Source: DASVEE01 sp036380735 | Lineage (GTDB): Bacteria; Acidobacteriota; Thermoanaerobaculia; Gp7-AA8 | DNA: 64,000 bases | Reading direction: 5' to 3' | NCBI GenBank assembly: GCA_036380735.1 | Contig: DASVEE010000052.1 | Coordinates: 46,913 to 110,912 of the forward strand | Shown here: in pieces, positions 42,498 through 52,384 of the stretch | How positions within the stretch are numbered: the first letter of the stretch is position 1 | How the letters are laid out: every line of letters starts with the position of its first letter | Notes under the pieces: model-generated | Told to the model about the DNA's origin: nothing | The model's input: the letters and a program-made list of their open reading frames with translations, nothing else | The model's database searches: none | Program-made: the position numbers and the translations under genes

Positions 42498-43763
42498 ATG
42501 ATCCGAGATACCTCTTCGATGGACCATCCCGTGGCCGGGGTGCGGAACCAGCGGGCGTTCTACATCGCCGGCGCGGTCGCCCTGGCTGTCATTGCTGCCG
42601 TGATCCTCTATCCCATGGTGCGCCGCTGGGCGCGCGCCGATGTCGCGGTCGACGCATCGACGCTCCGCTTCGCCACGGTCACGCGCGGCGAGCTGCTGCG
42701 CGACGTCTCCGTGCAGGGGCGCGTGGTCGCCTCGCTCCACCCGACGCTTTTCAGCCCCGGCCAGGGCATCGTCTCGCTGAAGACGCGCGCCGGCGCCGCG
42801 GCGAAGGAAGGCGACGTGCTGGCGACGATCGATTCGAAAGAGCTGCAGAGCGCGCTCGAACAAGCACGCGCCCAGCTCCTCGGCATGCGCGCCGAATTCG
42901 AGCGCCAGAAGATCGTCGCCCGGCAGGGCGCGCTCCGCAGCCGCCAGCAGGTCGACCTCCTCATGCTGCGGCTCGACGCGGCGAAGCGCGCGCTCACGCG
43001 CTCGGAAACGACGTTCAAGGAAGGGCTCAGCAACCGCGCCGACTTCGAGAACGCGCAGGACAACGTGCGCATCGTGACGATGGAGCTCGAGCAGGCGAAG
43101 AAGGAGCTCGACCTCTCGCGCGAGACGCTCAGTTTCGACGTGGAGACGCGCGCGCAGCAGGTCCGCCAGCAGGAATCGGTTGTGGCCGATCTGCAGAAGC
43201 GCGTCGATGAGCTGACGATCCGCGCGCCGTTCGACGGCGTGGTCGCGTCGGTCGCGGTGCAGGACAGCGACGCCGTCGCCGCGAACCAGGGGATCGTCAC
43301 GATCGTCAATCTCTCCTCGCTCGAAGTGGAGATCGGACTGCCGGAGGAGTACGGCGGCCAGACCACGATCGGCACGCCGGCGACGATCAACCTCAACGGC
43401 CGCGACTACGAGGGGCGCGTCACGGCGATCTCACCCGAGGTCGTGAACAGCCAGGTGATTGCGACGGTGGATTTTGCGGGGGCCGCGCCCGAAGGGCTCA
43501 AGCAGAGCCAGCGGCTCACGACGCGCCTCGTCTTCGAATCGAAAAAGAACGTGCTGAAAGTGCCGCGCGGCGCCTTCCTCGAATCGGGCGGCGGCCGCGT
43601 GGCGTACGTCGTCGAAGGGGAGATGGCCCACCGCCGCGACATCACCACCGGCGCGACCAGCGTCGGCGAAGTGGAAGTGACGAACGGCCTCCGCGAGGGG
43701 GAGAAGATCGTAGTGTCGGACACCTCGGCCTTCGGCACTTCGAAGAGTGTGCTGTTGCGGTAA
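42498..43763 (+). CDS. Periplasmic membrane-fusion (HlyD/MacA-type) protein
   Basis: A 421-residue adaptor of an ABC exporter. A single N-terminal TM helix (AFYIAGAVALAVIAAVILYPMV, ~20-41) is followed by a lipoyl/barrel-sandwich half (SVQGRVVASLHPTLFSPGQG), a long alpha-helical coiled-coil hairpin (~105-245, KELQSALEQARAQLLGMRAEFERQ), the second lipoyl half (LTIRAPFDGVVASVAVQ) and beta-barrel/MP domains. It connects inner-membrane permeases to an outer-membrane channel, but no TolC gene is present nearby. It is the first gene of the operon after a sigma-54-type promoter. A family C hairpin separates it from the ATPase gene. Confidence 0.92.
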   Translation: MIRDTSSMDHPVAGVRNQRAFYIAGAVALAVIAAVILYPMVRRWARADVAVDASTLRFATVTRGELLRDVSVQGRVVASLHPTLFSPGQGIVSLKTRAGAAAKEGDVLATIDSKELQSALEQARAQLLGMRAEFERQKIVARQGALRSRQQVDLLMLRLDAAKRALTRSETTFKEGLSNRADFENAQDNVRIVTMELEQAKKELDLSRETLSFDVETRAQQVRQQESVVADLQKRVDELTIRAPFDGVVASVAVQDSDAVAANQGIVTIVNLSSLEVEIGLPEEYGGQTTIGTPATINLNGRDYEGRVTAISPEVVNSQVIATVDFAGAAPEGLKQSQRLTTRLVFESKKNVLKVPRGAFLESGGGRVAYVVEGEMAHRRDITTGATSVGEVEVTNGLREGEKIVVSDTSAFGTSKSVLLR

Positions 43764-43889
43764 GCGCGCTGACGCGCGCGTTTTCCGTTTTCCGTTGTCC
43801 GTTGTCCGTGCTCCGCTCCACCCGGATCACCGCACAGCGCAGCACGGAAAACGGACAACGGAAAACGGACAACCGGCGCATCAGCGCCG
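43764..43889. repeat. Family C hairpin with canonical apex, inside the exporter operon
   Basis: Arms of CGTTTTC/CGTTGTC heptamers and complements with apex GTGCTCCGCT...GATC...AGCGCAGCAC. The outer base adds a GC-rich helix (GCGCTGACGCG / CGCATCAGCGC). It lies between the fusion-protein and ATPase genes and overlaps the end of the former's stop region. Confidence 0.9.
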
Positions 43890-43923
43890 AAGAAGAAGCT
43901 GGATCAGAGAGGGAACGAACCAC

Positions 43924-44649
43924 ATGCTCCAAATGAAAAACATCCGCAAGGTCTACCGCACCGACGTCGTCGAGACGCATGCGCTCGAGGACTTTTCGCT
44001 GGTCGTCGAGACGGGGGAGTTCGTCTCCGTCATGGGGCCGTCGGGCTCGGGGAAGACGACGTTCCTCAACGTCGCCGGGCTGCTCGACACGTTCGACTCG
44101 GGGCAGTACATCCTCGACGGAAAGGACGTCAGCCGGCTGTCCGACAGTGAGATGTCGCGGATGCGTAACCGCAGCATCGGCTTCGTCTTCCAGTCGTTCA
44201 ATCTGATCCCCGACCTGAACGTGTTCGACAACGTCGACGTGCCGCTGCGCTACCGCGGCCTCTCCGCGAGCGACCGCAAGCAGCGCATCGAACGCGCGCT
44301 GTCGATGGTCGGCCTCAGCGCGCGCTATCGCCACCTGCCGTCGCAGCTCTCTGGCGGGCAGCAGCAGCGCGTGGCCATCGCCCGCGTGCTCGCCGGCGAT
44401 CCGAAGCTGATCCTCGCCGACGAGCCGACCGGCAACCTCGACTCGCTGATGGCGCGCGAGATCATGGAGCTCCTCGACCAGATCAACACCGAAGGGACGA
44501 CGATCGTGATGGTGACGCACAGCCCCGAATGCGCCGTGCGCGCGCACCGGCAGATTCACGTCCTGGACGGGCGCGTGGTGGATCTGGAAACGCCGCACGT
44601 GACGCTGGGGCGCGAAGTCAGCGCGGGGATGGCGGCCACGCTGCGGTAG
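43924..44649 (+). CDS. MacB/LolD-type ABC transporter ATPase
   Basis: A 241-residue ATPase from the ATG at 43924. Walker A GPSGSGKTT, Q-loop FVFQSFNLIPDLNVFDNV, signature LSGGQQQRVAIARVL, Walker B LILADEPTGNLD and the switch His in MVTHSPECA are all intact. The sequence is of the LolD/MacB-ATPase class that drives FtsX-like permeases in mechanotransmission. It partners with the two FtsX-like permeases encoded downstream and the fusion protein encoded upstream. Hairpins of family C lie on both sides of the gene. Confidence 0.96.
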   Translation: MLQMKNIRKVYRTDVVETHALEDFSLVVETGEFVSVMGPSGSGKTTFLNVAGLLDTFDSGQYILDGKDVSRLSDSEMSRMRNRSIGFVFQSFNLIPDLNVFDNVDVPLRYRGLSASDRKQRIERALSMVGLSARYRHLPSQLSGGQQQRVAIARVLAGDPKLILADEPTGNLDSLMAREIMELLDQINTEGTTIVMVTHSPECAVRAHRQIHVLDGRVVDLETPHVTLGREVSAGMAATLR

Positions 44650-44677
44650 CGCGGCGCTGCGCGCTGCGCGCGCTATC

Positions 44678-44767
44678 GCGTTGTCCGTTGTCCGTTGTCC
44701 GTTTTCCGTGCTCCGCTGGACGACGATCATCGGATAGCGCAGCACGGACAACGGAAAACGGACAACG
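44678..44767. repeat. Family C hairpin with canonical apex, inside the exporter operon
   Basis: Arms of CGTTGTC/CGTTTTC heptamers and complements; apex GTGCTCCGCT...GATC...AGCGCAGCAC. It lies between the ATPase and first permease genes. The 66 bp after it are A/C-rich and hold the permease leader. Confidence 0.9.
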
Positions 44768-44833
44768 AACGACGCGAACCGACACCAACCCACCACCACA
44801 AACCGCCGCACACCAAGAAACGGACCACCACCA

Positions 44834-46144
44834 ATGCTCCTCTACAACCTGAAAATCGCCTTCAAGAGCCTCAAGCGCAATCCAATTCTGAGCACGTTGC
44901 TCATCGTCGGGATCGCGCTCGGCATCTGCGTCTCGACCTCGTTCGTGACGCTGCGGCACCTGTACACGCGGGAGCCGCTGCCCGGAAAGAGTGACCGCGT
45001 GTTCTACGTGCGGCTCGACAGTTGGGGGGATCAGCCGTTCCGCGATGGCGATCCGACGTCGGTGCCGGACCAGGTCACGTATCGCGACGCGCGCGGCCTC
45101 CTGCGCTCCCCGGTGCCGCTGCGGCAGACGCCGACGTACATCACGACGATGTTCGTGCACCCGGATCCGAAAGTCGGCCGGCCGTATCAGCCGGACGTGC
45201 GCCTCGTCTTCTCCGACTTCTTCGACCTCTTCGCCATGCCGTTCCGCTACGGCGGGCCGTGGGCGAAGAGCGCGGACGAGAAGCGCGAGCGCGTCGTCGT
45301 CATCGACGACGCGACGAACCAGAAGCTGTTCGGCGGCGAGAACAGCGTCGGCAAGATGGTGCGCCTCGAGGACAAGGACTACCGCGTCGCCGGCGTGCTG
45401 GCGCCCTGGCGTCCGCCGCTCCGGCTCGCGGAGCTCGTGCGCAATGCGGCCGGTCCGCCGGAGCCGATCTACATCCCCTTTAACCTCATCGAGACGGATC
45501 AGATCTGGTCGTCCGGCAATAACTCCGGCTGGGACGGCAAGGCGATCACCAGCTTCCAGGACAACCTGAACTCGGAGCGCGTCTGGCTGCAGTACTGGAT
45601 CGAGCTGCGCGACCCGAAAGACCTCGGCGCGTACCGCGACTGGGTCACGGGCTACATCGCGGAGCAGAAGAAGCTCGGGCGCTTCCGCCGTCCCACGCAC
45701 TTCAAGCTCTCCACGATCCCGGAGATGATCCAGGAGTTCGAGCTGATGCCGGACGGCGTGACGGCGATGAGCGTCGTGTCGCTCCTCTTCCTCGCCGTCT
45801 GCTCGCTCAACCTCGTCGGCATCCTCCTCGGCAAGTTCCTGGCGCGCGTGCCGGAAGTCTCGGTGCGGCGTGCGCTCGGCGCGAGCCGCGCGCAGATCTT
45901 CTGGCAGCACGTCATCGAGTGTGAGCTGATCGGCGTGATCGGCGGCGCGGTCGGCATCGTGATGTCGCTCGGCATCCTGGCGGTGCTCAGCCGCTTCATG
46001 CAGAACGGCGAAGCGCTCCGTCTCGACGGCGAGATGCTCCTCCTCGCGTCGCTGCTCTCGCTCGTCGCCGGCGCACTGGCCGGCCTCTATCCCGCCTGGC
46101 GCGTCTGCTCGGTCGCGCCGGCCATGCAGCTCAAGGTTCAGTAG
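44834..46144 (+). CDS. MacB/FtsX-type ABC permease 1
   Basis: A 436-residue permease. TM1 lies near residues 18-38 (ILSTLLIVGIALGICVSTSF), then a large periplasmic domain (~40-300, with the MacB-PCD feature GGENSVGKMVRLEDKDYRVAGVL), then three C-terminal TM helices (AMSVVSLLFLAVCSLNLVGILL, LIGVIGGAVGIVMSLGILAVL, LLLASLLSLVAGALAGLYPAWR). The FtsX motif ARVPEVSVRRALGASRAQIFWQH sits between helices. It forms a heterodimer with permease 2, whose gene starts 11 bp downstream, the only junction in the operon without a repeat hairpin. Confidence 0.93.
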   Translation: MLLYNLKIAFKSLKRNPILSTLLIVGIALGICVSTSFVTLRHLYTREPLPGKSDRVFYVRLDSWGDQPFRDGDPTSVPDQVTYRDARGLLRSPVPLRQTPTYITTMFVHPDPKVGRPYQPDVRLVFSDFFDLFAMPFRYGGPWAKSADEKRERVVVIDDATNQKLFGGENSVGKMVRLEDKDYRVAGVLAPWRPPLRLAELVRNAAGPPEPIYIPFNLIETDQIWSSGNNSGWDGKAITSFQDNLNSERVWLQYWIELRDPKDLGAYRDWVTGYIAEQKKLGRFRRPTHFKLSTIPEMIQEFELMPDGVTAMSVVSLLFLAVCSLNLVGILLGKFLARVPEVSVRRALGASRAQIFWQHVIECELIGVIGGAVGIVMSLGILAVLSRFMQNGEALRLDGEMLLLASLLSLVAGALAGLYPAWRVCSVAPAMQLKVQ

Positions 46145-46155
46145 GAGACACGCCC

Positions 46156-47400
46156 ATGCACATCGGACCCATCCTCCGCGCGATGAAGCACAACCGCACG
46201 CGCGTCGTCCTCATCGTCCTCGAGATCGCCATGACGCTGGCCATCGTGACGAACTGCGTCAACGTGATCATGTCCGAGCGCGCCAAGATGACGCAGACGT
46301 CCGGCTTCGACGACGACAACATCGTCCGCATGCGCGTCCGGCCGTTCACGCCGGAGTTCCGCGAATCGGCGTTCCTCGACACCATCATCGACGCCGACGT
46401 CCGCACGATCGAAGCGATCCCGGGCGTCAAAGCGGTCGCCAACACGAACTTCCAACTGTGGGAAGGGGGCGGCTCGTCGACCGGCGTGAGGCCGCCGGAC
46501 GTGCAGCGGCAGGCGGTTTCCACGCAGCTCTACTACGGCACGAAGGACCTCGTCGACGCCCTCGGCGCGAAGATCATCGCCGGCCGCGCGTTCCAGGACG
46601 GCGACCACGGCGTCGGCCCGAAGATCGATCCGGCGGACAAGATCATCATCACGAAAGCGCTGGCCGACGACCTCTTCCCGGGCCAGAACCCGATCGGGAA
46701 ATCGATCGTCGAAGCGCTGGATGATGGCCCGGCGATCGGCGAGCCGCGCACGATCGTCGGCGTCATGGAGGAGTTCTACAACCCCTTTGGCATCGGCACG
46801 GGCAATCACCAGCAGCTCGCCACCCGCGCGATGTTCATGCCGGCGCGCGTCGGCAGCTACGCACGCGGCATCAGCTACCAGATCCGCACGGAGCCGGGCG
46901 CGATGAGCTCCGTCATCCCGGAGATCGAGCGCCGCCTGACCGCCGCGCACGCCGGGCGCGTGTTCGAGTTCATGCGCACCGACGAGAAGCGCGGACGCTG
47001 GTTCTCGAGCAGCAAGATCGTCGTGACCACGATGACGTGCATCATCGTCGCGCTGATCGCCGTCACGTCGCTCGGCATCCTCGGGCTCACCGCGCTCGCC
47101 GTCAGCGAGCGCACCAAGCAGATCGGCACCCGCCGCGCCCTCGGCGCCACCCGCGCCGACATCGTCCGCCACTTCCTGCTGGAGAACTGGCTCCTCACGA
47201 CGGCGGGCCTCATCATCGGCATCTTCGGCGCCTATGCGCTCAACGTGCTGCTCGTCAGCCAGGTGACCGATGCGAAGCTGCCGTGGCAACTCGTAGCCGC
47301 CGGCGTCGTACTGCTGTGGATCAACGGCTTGATTGCCACCGTGCCGCCGGCCTTCCGCGCCACGCTGATCAATCCGGCCATTGCCACCAAAAGCGTATAA
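46156..47400 (+). CDS. MacB/FtsX-type ABC permease 2
   Basis: A 414-residue permease with the same layout as permease 1. It has N-terminal TM1 (RVVLIVLEIAMTLAIVTNCV), a periplasmic domain (~40-295), and three C-terminal TM helices beginning with VTTMTCIIVALIAVTSLGILGL and ending near VAAGVVLLWINGLIATVP. The FtsX signature SERTKQIGTRRALGATRADIVRHFL is present. The SD (GGAGACACGCCC) precedes its ATG. Together with permease 1 and the LolD-like ATPase it should export a lipid, peptide or hydrophobic compound. The substrate is unknown. Confidence 0.93.
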   Translation: MHIGPILRAMKHNRTRVVLIVLEIAMTLAIVTNCVNVIMSERAKMTQTSGFDDDNIVRMRVRPFTPEFRESAFLDTIIDADVRTIEAIPGVKAVANTNFQLWEGGGSSTGVRPPDVQRQAVSTQLYYGTKDLVDALGAKIIAGRAFQDGDHGVGPKIDPADKIIITKALADDLFPGQNPIGKSIVEALDDGPAIGEPRTIVGVMEEFYNPFGIGTGNHQQLATRAMFMPARVGSYARGISYQIRTEPGAMSSVIPEIERRLTAAHAGRVFEFMRTDEKRGRWFSSSKIVVTTMTCIIVALIAVTSLGILGLTALAVSERTKQIGTRRALGATRADIVRHFLLENWLLTTAGLIIGIFGAYALNVLLVSQVTDAKLPWQLVAAGVVLLWINGLIATVPPAFRATLINPAIATKSV

Positions 47401-47409
47401 GTTGAAAGA

Positions 47410-47545
47410 CGTTGTCCGTTGCACGTTGTCCGTTCTCCGCGCTGCGCTGTGCGAGCAGCGGAGCGCGGACCAGCAACGGACCGGCATCGACACAAGAAAC
47501 AGGCAAATGCCACACGGACAACGGACAACGGAAAACGGACAACGC
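47410..47545. repeat. Family C element with extended apex, inside the exporter operon
   Basis: The left arm (CGTTGTC-type words, 47410-47437) and right arm (CGGACAA/CGGAAAA words, 47515-47545) flank an apex with CGCGCTGCGCT and AGCGGAGCGCG, plus ~50 extra bases. It lies between permease 2 and the regulator gene. Confidence 0.87.
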
Positions 47546-47550
47546 CCCTC

Positions 47551-48890
<1,340 letters not shown>

Positions 48891-48891
<1 letters not shown>

Positions 48892-48990
48892 CGCGCGCTG
48901 AGGGCGCGCGGTTTTCGGTTTTTGGTTGTTGGTTTTCGGTATGGTTCACCGGGCGCAGCACCGAAAACCGACAACCGAAAACCGAAAACC
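48891..48990. repeat. Family B hairpin between regulator and kinase genes
   Basis: A GC-rich base (ACGCGCGCTGAGGGCGCGCG) is followed by GGTTTTC/GGTTTTT/GGTTGTT words, the apex GGTATGGTTCACCGGGCGCAGCACC and the complementary arm. The arm ends one base before the kinase GTG, so no normal RBS spacing is left. Confidence 0.88.
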
Positions 48991-48991
48991 T

Positions 48992-50272
48992 GTGACTTTC
49001 TCCCTTTCCGGTCGCCTGACCCTCACCATCGTTGCCAACGTTCTGCTGACGGCGGCGCTCGTGCTTTTCGCGCGGCAGTGGTGGCCGGTGGTGTTGCTCC
49101 TGGCGGTGTTCGTCGCGATCTGGAGCGCGCGGTACGTGTCGCGGCGGATCACGCGCACGATCGAGGCGGTGGGGGATGGCGTCCGCGGGTTCCGCGACGG
49201 CGACTTTTCCGTGCGGCTCGTCGTCACGGGCGAGGACGAGATCGCCGATCTGATGCGCTTGTACAACGAGGTGGGGGAGGTGCTGCGCGCGCAGCGGAAC
49301 GACATCTACCAGAAGGAGCTGCTGCTCGACACGATCCTGCAGCGGACGCCGGTGGGCGTCGTGCTGATCAACGCGGCGGACCGGATCATCTACTCGAACG
49401 CCGCGGCGCGCGAGCTGTTCGCGGCCGGGCGGCGGCTCGACGGATCACGCTTCGCCGAGGTGGTCGGCCCCGCGCCGGAGACGCTGCGCGAGGCGCTGCA
49501 CAGCGGCGGCGATTCGCTCTTCACTCTGCGCCTCAGCGAGCAGGAGGAGACGTTCCATCTCTCGCAGCGCGTTTTCCATCTCAACACGCAACAGCACCGG
49601 CTCGTGCTGCTCGAGCGCCTGACCCCGGAGCTGCGCCGCGCCGAGGTGACGGTGTGGAAGAAGGCGATCCGCCTGATCAACCACGAGTTGAACAACACCA
49701 TCGCGCCGATCAGCTCCCTCTTCCACTCCGCGCGCCGCGCGCAGGAGTTGCCGGCGCACCGCCATAAGCTCGGCGAGATCTACGAGACGATCGAGGAGCG
49801 GCTGACGTTCCTCCGCGCGTTCCTCGAATCGTACGCACAGTTCGCGCGGCTCCCCGAGCCGTCGCGGCAGAGGATCGACTGGAACGACCTGCTCGACGAC
49901 GTGCGCGCGCTCTACAGCTTCCGGCTCGAAGGGAACGTGCCGGCCGAGGGGTATGTGGATCCGGCGCAGCTCGAACAGGTGCTGATCAACCTCCTCAAGA
50001 ACGCGCACGAATCCGGCAGCGATCCGAACGAGATCACCATCACCATCCAGCGCGCCGTCGACGGCACCATCCTGCGCATCTGCGACCGCGGCCGCGGCAT
50101 GGACGAAGCGACGATGCGGCAGGCACTGCTGCCGTTCTACACGACGAAAGCAGGCGGCACGGGTCTTGGGCTGGCCCTATGCACGGAGATCATCGAAGCG
50201 CACGGCGGCAGGTTGAACCTGAGTGCGCGCGAAGGCGGCGGGACCGTGGTGACGTGCTGGTTGCCGCAGTAG
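48992..50272 (+). CDS. NtrY-like sensor histidine kinase
   Basis: A 426-residue kinase, start assigned at GTG 48992. Two N-terminal TM helices (LTIVANVLLTAALVLFA and VVLLLAVFVAIWSARYV) have almost no periplasmic loop, so it probably senses within or below the membrane. HAMP (~50-105), PAS (~110-200), a dimerisation helix with His231 in LINHELNNTIAPI, and an ATPase domain with LINLLKNAHESG (N box), CDRGRGMDE (G1) and GGTGLGLAL (G2) follow in order. The NHELNN H-box is characteristic of the NtrY/AtoS group that phosphorylates NtrC-type regulators. It partners with the regulator encoded just upstream. Confidence 0.93.
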   Translation: MTFSLSGRLTLTIVANVLLTAALVLFARQWWPVVLLLAVFVAIWSARYVSRRITRTIEAVGDGVRGFRDGDFSVRLVVTGEDEIADLMRLYNEVGEVLRAQRNDIYQKELLLDTILQRTPVGVVLINAADRIIYSNAAARELFAAGRRLDGSRFAEVVGPAPETLREALHSGGDSLFTLRLSEQEETFHLSQRVFHLNTQQHRLVLLERLTPELRRAEVTVWKKAIRLINHELNNTIAPISSLFHSARRAQELPAHRHKLGEIYETIEERLTFLRAFLESYAQFARLPEPSRQRIDWNDLLDDVRALYSFRLEGNVPAEGYVDPAQLEQVLINLLKNAHESGSDPNEITITIQRAVDGTILRICDRGRGMDEATMRQALLPFYTTKAGGTGLGLALCTEIIEAHGGRLNLSAREGGGTVVTCWLPQ

Positions 50273-50276
50273 AAAT

Positions 50277-50353
50277 GTTGTCCGTTGTCCGTTTTCCGTG
50301 CTGGCGCAGCACGATCGTGTAGCGCAGCACGGAAAACGGAAAACGGACAACGC
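50277..50353. repeat. Family C word-repeat hairpin with variant apex
   Basis: Arms of TGTTGTC/CGTTGTC/CGTTTTC words and complements; apex GTGCTGGCGCAGCACGATCGTGTAGCGCAGCAC, in which the AGCGCAGCAC half is duplicated. It lies between the convergent kinase and ABC-2 permease genes. Confidence 0.88.
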
Positions 50354-50361
50354 GGCCCCCG

Positions 50362-51336
50362 TCACCCGAAAACATCCCTCTTCGTGAACAGCGTATACGC
50401 CACGATCAACGCCCCCACCGCCCAGCCTCCGAGCAGCACGATGCAGAACGTCATCGACATCCCTTCGTACGGCGGCGCCTGGCCGGTGTAGTAGTCGGCC
50501 AGCGGCAGTGCGCTGACGAAGAGGTACTTGCCGGCGGTCCAGTCGGGCGACACCCGCGTGAGGATCGTGCCGCCGATGAGCGACGCCAGCATCGTCCCGA
50601 TCGACGCCGCGCTCGACTTGAAGATGACGGAGAGCATCAGCGAGATCGAGGCGACGCACATCAGCGCGTACCACTCCAAGCCGTACACGATCAGCGCGTC
50701 TTTCCAGAGCGGCAGCTCGCGGATGTTCTCCAGGTTCAGCGAATCGCCGCCGAGCTGGAAGCCGTTGTACATCGGCGTGTCCCACCCGATCGCCGGCAAG
50801 ACCGGCGCGGTGACGAGATACGCCAAGAGCCCGCCGGTAATCAGCGTGATGGAGGAGAACATCCAGAGCGTCGTCAGCTTCGCGGTCAGGATCTTCCATC
50901 GTCGGACCGGCCGCGTGAGTAAGAGCTTGTCGGTGCCCTCCGCGTTCTCCGCCGAAACGATGTCGCTGCCGAGGACGGCGATGAGCAGGGGGAGGAGGAG
51001 GAAGCCCGCCGCATTGGCGAAGCTTCGGGTCACCAGCGGCGCCGTCGGCGCCTCAGGGTTGATCCCGCGATCGAGATAGAACTGCAGCCGCCGGATCTCC
51101 GCGCGCATGGACCGCGCCCACGTCTCGTTGATCCGGCCGCGGCGCAGCCGGTTCTCCGCGCGCGCGATCCGCTCCTGCAGCTCCGCGCGCCAGTTCGCGT
51201 TCCGCGTCTCCCGCAACTGCCGGTACTGCGAATACGACACGAGCAGCAGGATGACGAACATGATCGTCACCACGATCATGAACCGCCGCCTGCGGATGAG
51301 TTTCAACGTTTCGTTCTGTACGAGAGGGAGGAGCAT
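50362..51336 (-). CDS. ABC-2-type permease
   Basis: A 324-residue inner-membrane protein from the ATG at 51336 (SD GGGAGGAG). TM1 (FMIVVTIMFVILLLVSYSQY) is followed by a ~80-residue charged helical segment (AELQERIARAENRLRRGRINE). Five further TM helices follow, including AGFLLLPLLIAVLGSDIVSAE, the landmark before the coupling helix (GTDKLLLTRPVRRWKILTAKL). It pairs with the ATPase gene upstream (51449-52363). A family B hairpin fills the 112-bp gap between them. The exported substrate is unknown. Confidence 0.9.
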   Translation of the reverse strand: MLLPLVQNETLKLIRRRRFMIVVTIMFVILLLVSYSQYRQLRETRNANWRAELQERIARAENRLRRGRINETWARSMRAEIRRLQFYLDRGINPEAPTAPLVTRSFANAAGFLLLPLLIAVLGSDIVSAENAEGTDKLLLTRPVRRWKILTAKLTTLWMFSSITLITGGLLAYLVTAPVLPAIGWDTPMYNGFQLGGDSLNLENIRELPLWKDALIVYGLEWYALMCVASISLMLSVIFKSSAASIGTMLASLIGGTILTRVSPDWTAGKYLFVSALPLADYYTGQAPPYEGMSMTFCIVLLGGWAVGALIVAYTLFTKRDVFG

Positions 51337-51344
51337 GATTAGTC

Positions 51345-51440
51345 CGTTTTCGGTTGCCGGTTGTCGGTTGTCGGTGCTGCGCTTTGCGACGATCTCCGTG
51401 AAGCGGAGCACGGAAAACCGACAACCGAAAACCGACAACG
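51345..51440. repeat. Family B hairpin with canonical apex, inside an ABC operon
   Basis: Arms of GGTTTTC/GGTTGCC/GGTTGTC heptamers and complements; apex GTGCTGCGCT...GATC...AGCGGAGCAC. It separates the ATPase and permease genes of one minus-strand transporter. Confidence 0.92.
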
Positions 51441-51448
51441 CTGCATCA

Positions 51449-52363
51449 TCACCCGACGGTCTCTCCGCCGGTCGCTTCGAGGAACATCTCTTCCAGGGTC
51501 TGCACGCGCTGTTGCGCGTGATAGATGGCCACGCCGTCCTGCGCCAGCGCGGCGACCAGCGGCGGGGTATCCGCCTCTTCGATCGCGGCGAAGATGCGGT
51601 CGCCGTCCGTGGTCGTCGAGACGCCGTTGCGCTCGATGATGTTGACAGCGCGCGTGACGTCGTCGACGCGGAACTCCATCATGCGGTTGTCGGAGATGAG
51701 CTCGCGGACGCTGCCGTCCTTGAGGATGCGCCCGCGGTGGATGATGGCCACGCGGTCGCACATCAGCTCGATCTCGGCGAGTTGGTGGCTGGAGACGAAG
51801 ACGGCGAGGTTCTGCTCCCGCGCGAGGCTGCGCAGCAGCTCGCGCATCTCGCGGATGCCGGCGGGATCGAGGCCGTTGGCCGGCTCGTCGAGGATCAGCA
51901 CCTTCGGATGGCCGAGCAGCGCCTGGGCGATCCCGAGCCGCTGGCGCATGCCGAGGGAGTAGGTGCCGACGCGCTGGTCGAGGCGGTGGGCCATGTTCAC
52001 GCGCGTGGCGACCGCGTCGATCTGCGCACGCTCGGCGCCGAGCATCCGCGCGAAGTGCTCGAGGTTCTCGCGGCCGGTCATGAAGCGGTAGAGGTCGGGG
52101 TTCTCCACGATGCAGCCGACGCAGCGCATCGCCTGCTCGAACTGGTGACGCTGGTCGTAACCGCAGATCGTCACGCTGCCGGACGTCGGCCGGATCAGGC
52201 CGACGAGCATGCGGATCGTGGTCGTCTTTCCCGCACCGTTCGGCCCGAGGAAGCCGAAGACTTCTCCCTGGCGCAGCTCGAACGAAACATCTTCGACGAT
52301 GGTGCGCTTGCCGATGACTTTTGTGAGGTGCCGTGCAACGAGGGCGGAGTGTTCGGCGATCAA
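51449..52363 (-). CDS. ABC transporter ATP-binding protein
   Basis: A 304-residue ATPase of the ABC-2 class. Walker A is GPNGAGKTT, followed by the Q-loop region around CIVENPDLYRFMTGRENL, signature YSLGMRQRLGIAQALL, Walker B VLILDEPANGLDP and the switch His in SSHQLAEIEL. The only in-frame start consistent with the fold is TTG at 52363, which lies 21 bp from the divergent SGNH gene. It provides energy for the ABC-2 permease encoded downstream. The C-terminal ~80 residues (DRIFAAIEEADTPPLVAALA) are the usual regulatory extension. Confidence 0.94.
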   Translation of the reverse strand: MIAEHSALVARHLTKVIGKRTIVEDVSFELRQGEVFGFLGPNGAGKTTTIRMLVGLIRPTSGSVTICGYDQRHQFEQAMRCVGCIVENPDLYRFMTGRENLEHFARMLGAERAQIDAVATRVNMAHRLDQRVGTYSLGMRQRLGIAQALLGHPKVLILDEPANGLDPAGIREMRELLRSLAREQNLAVFVSSHQLAEIELMCDRVAIIHRGRILKDGSVRELISDNRMMEFRVDDVTRAVNIIERNGVSTTTDGDRIFAAIEEADTPPLVAALAQDGVAIYHAQQRVQTLEEMFLEATGGETVG

Positions 52364-52384
52364 GGCGCGTTATCGTACCCCGTC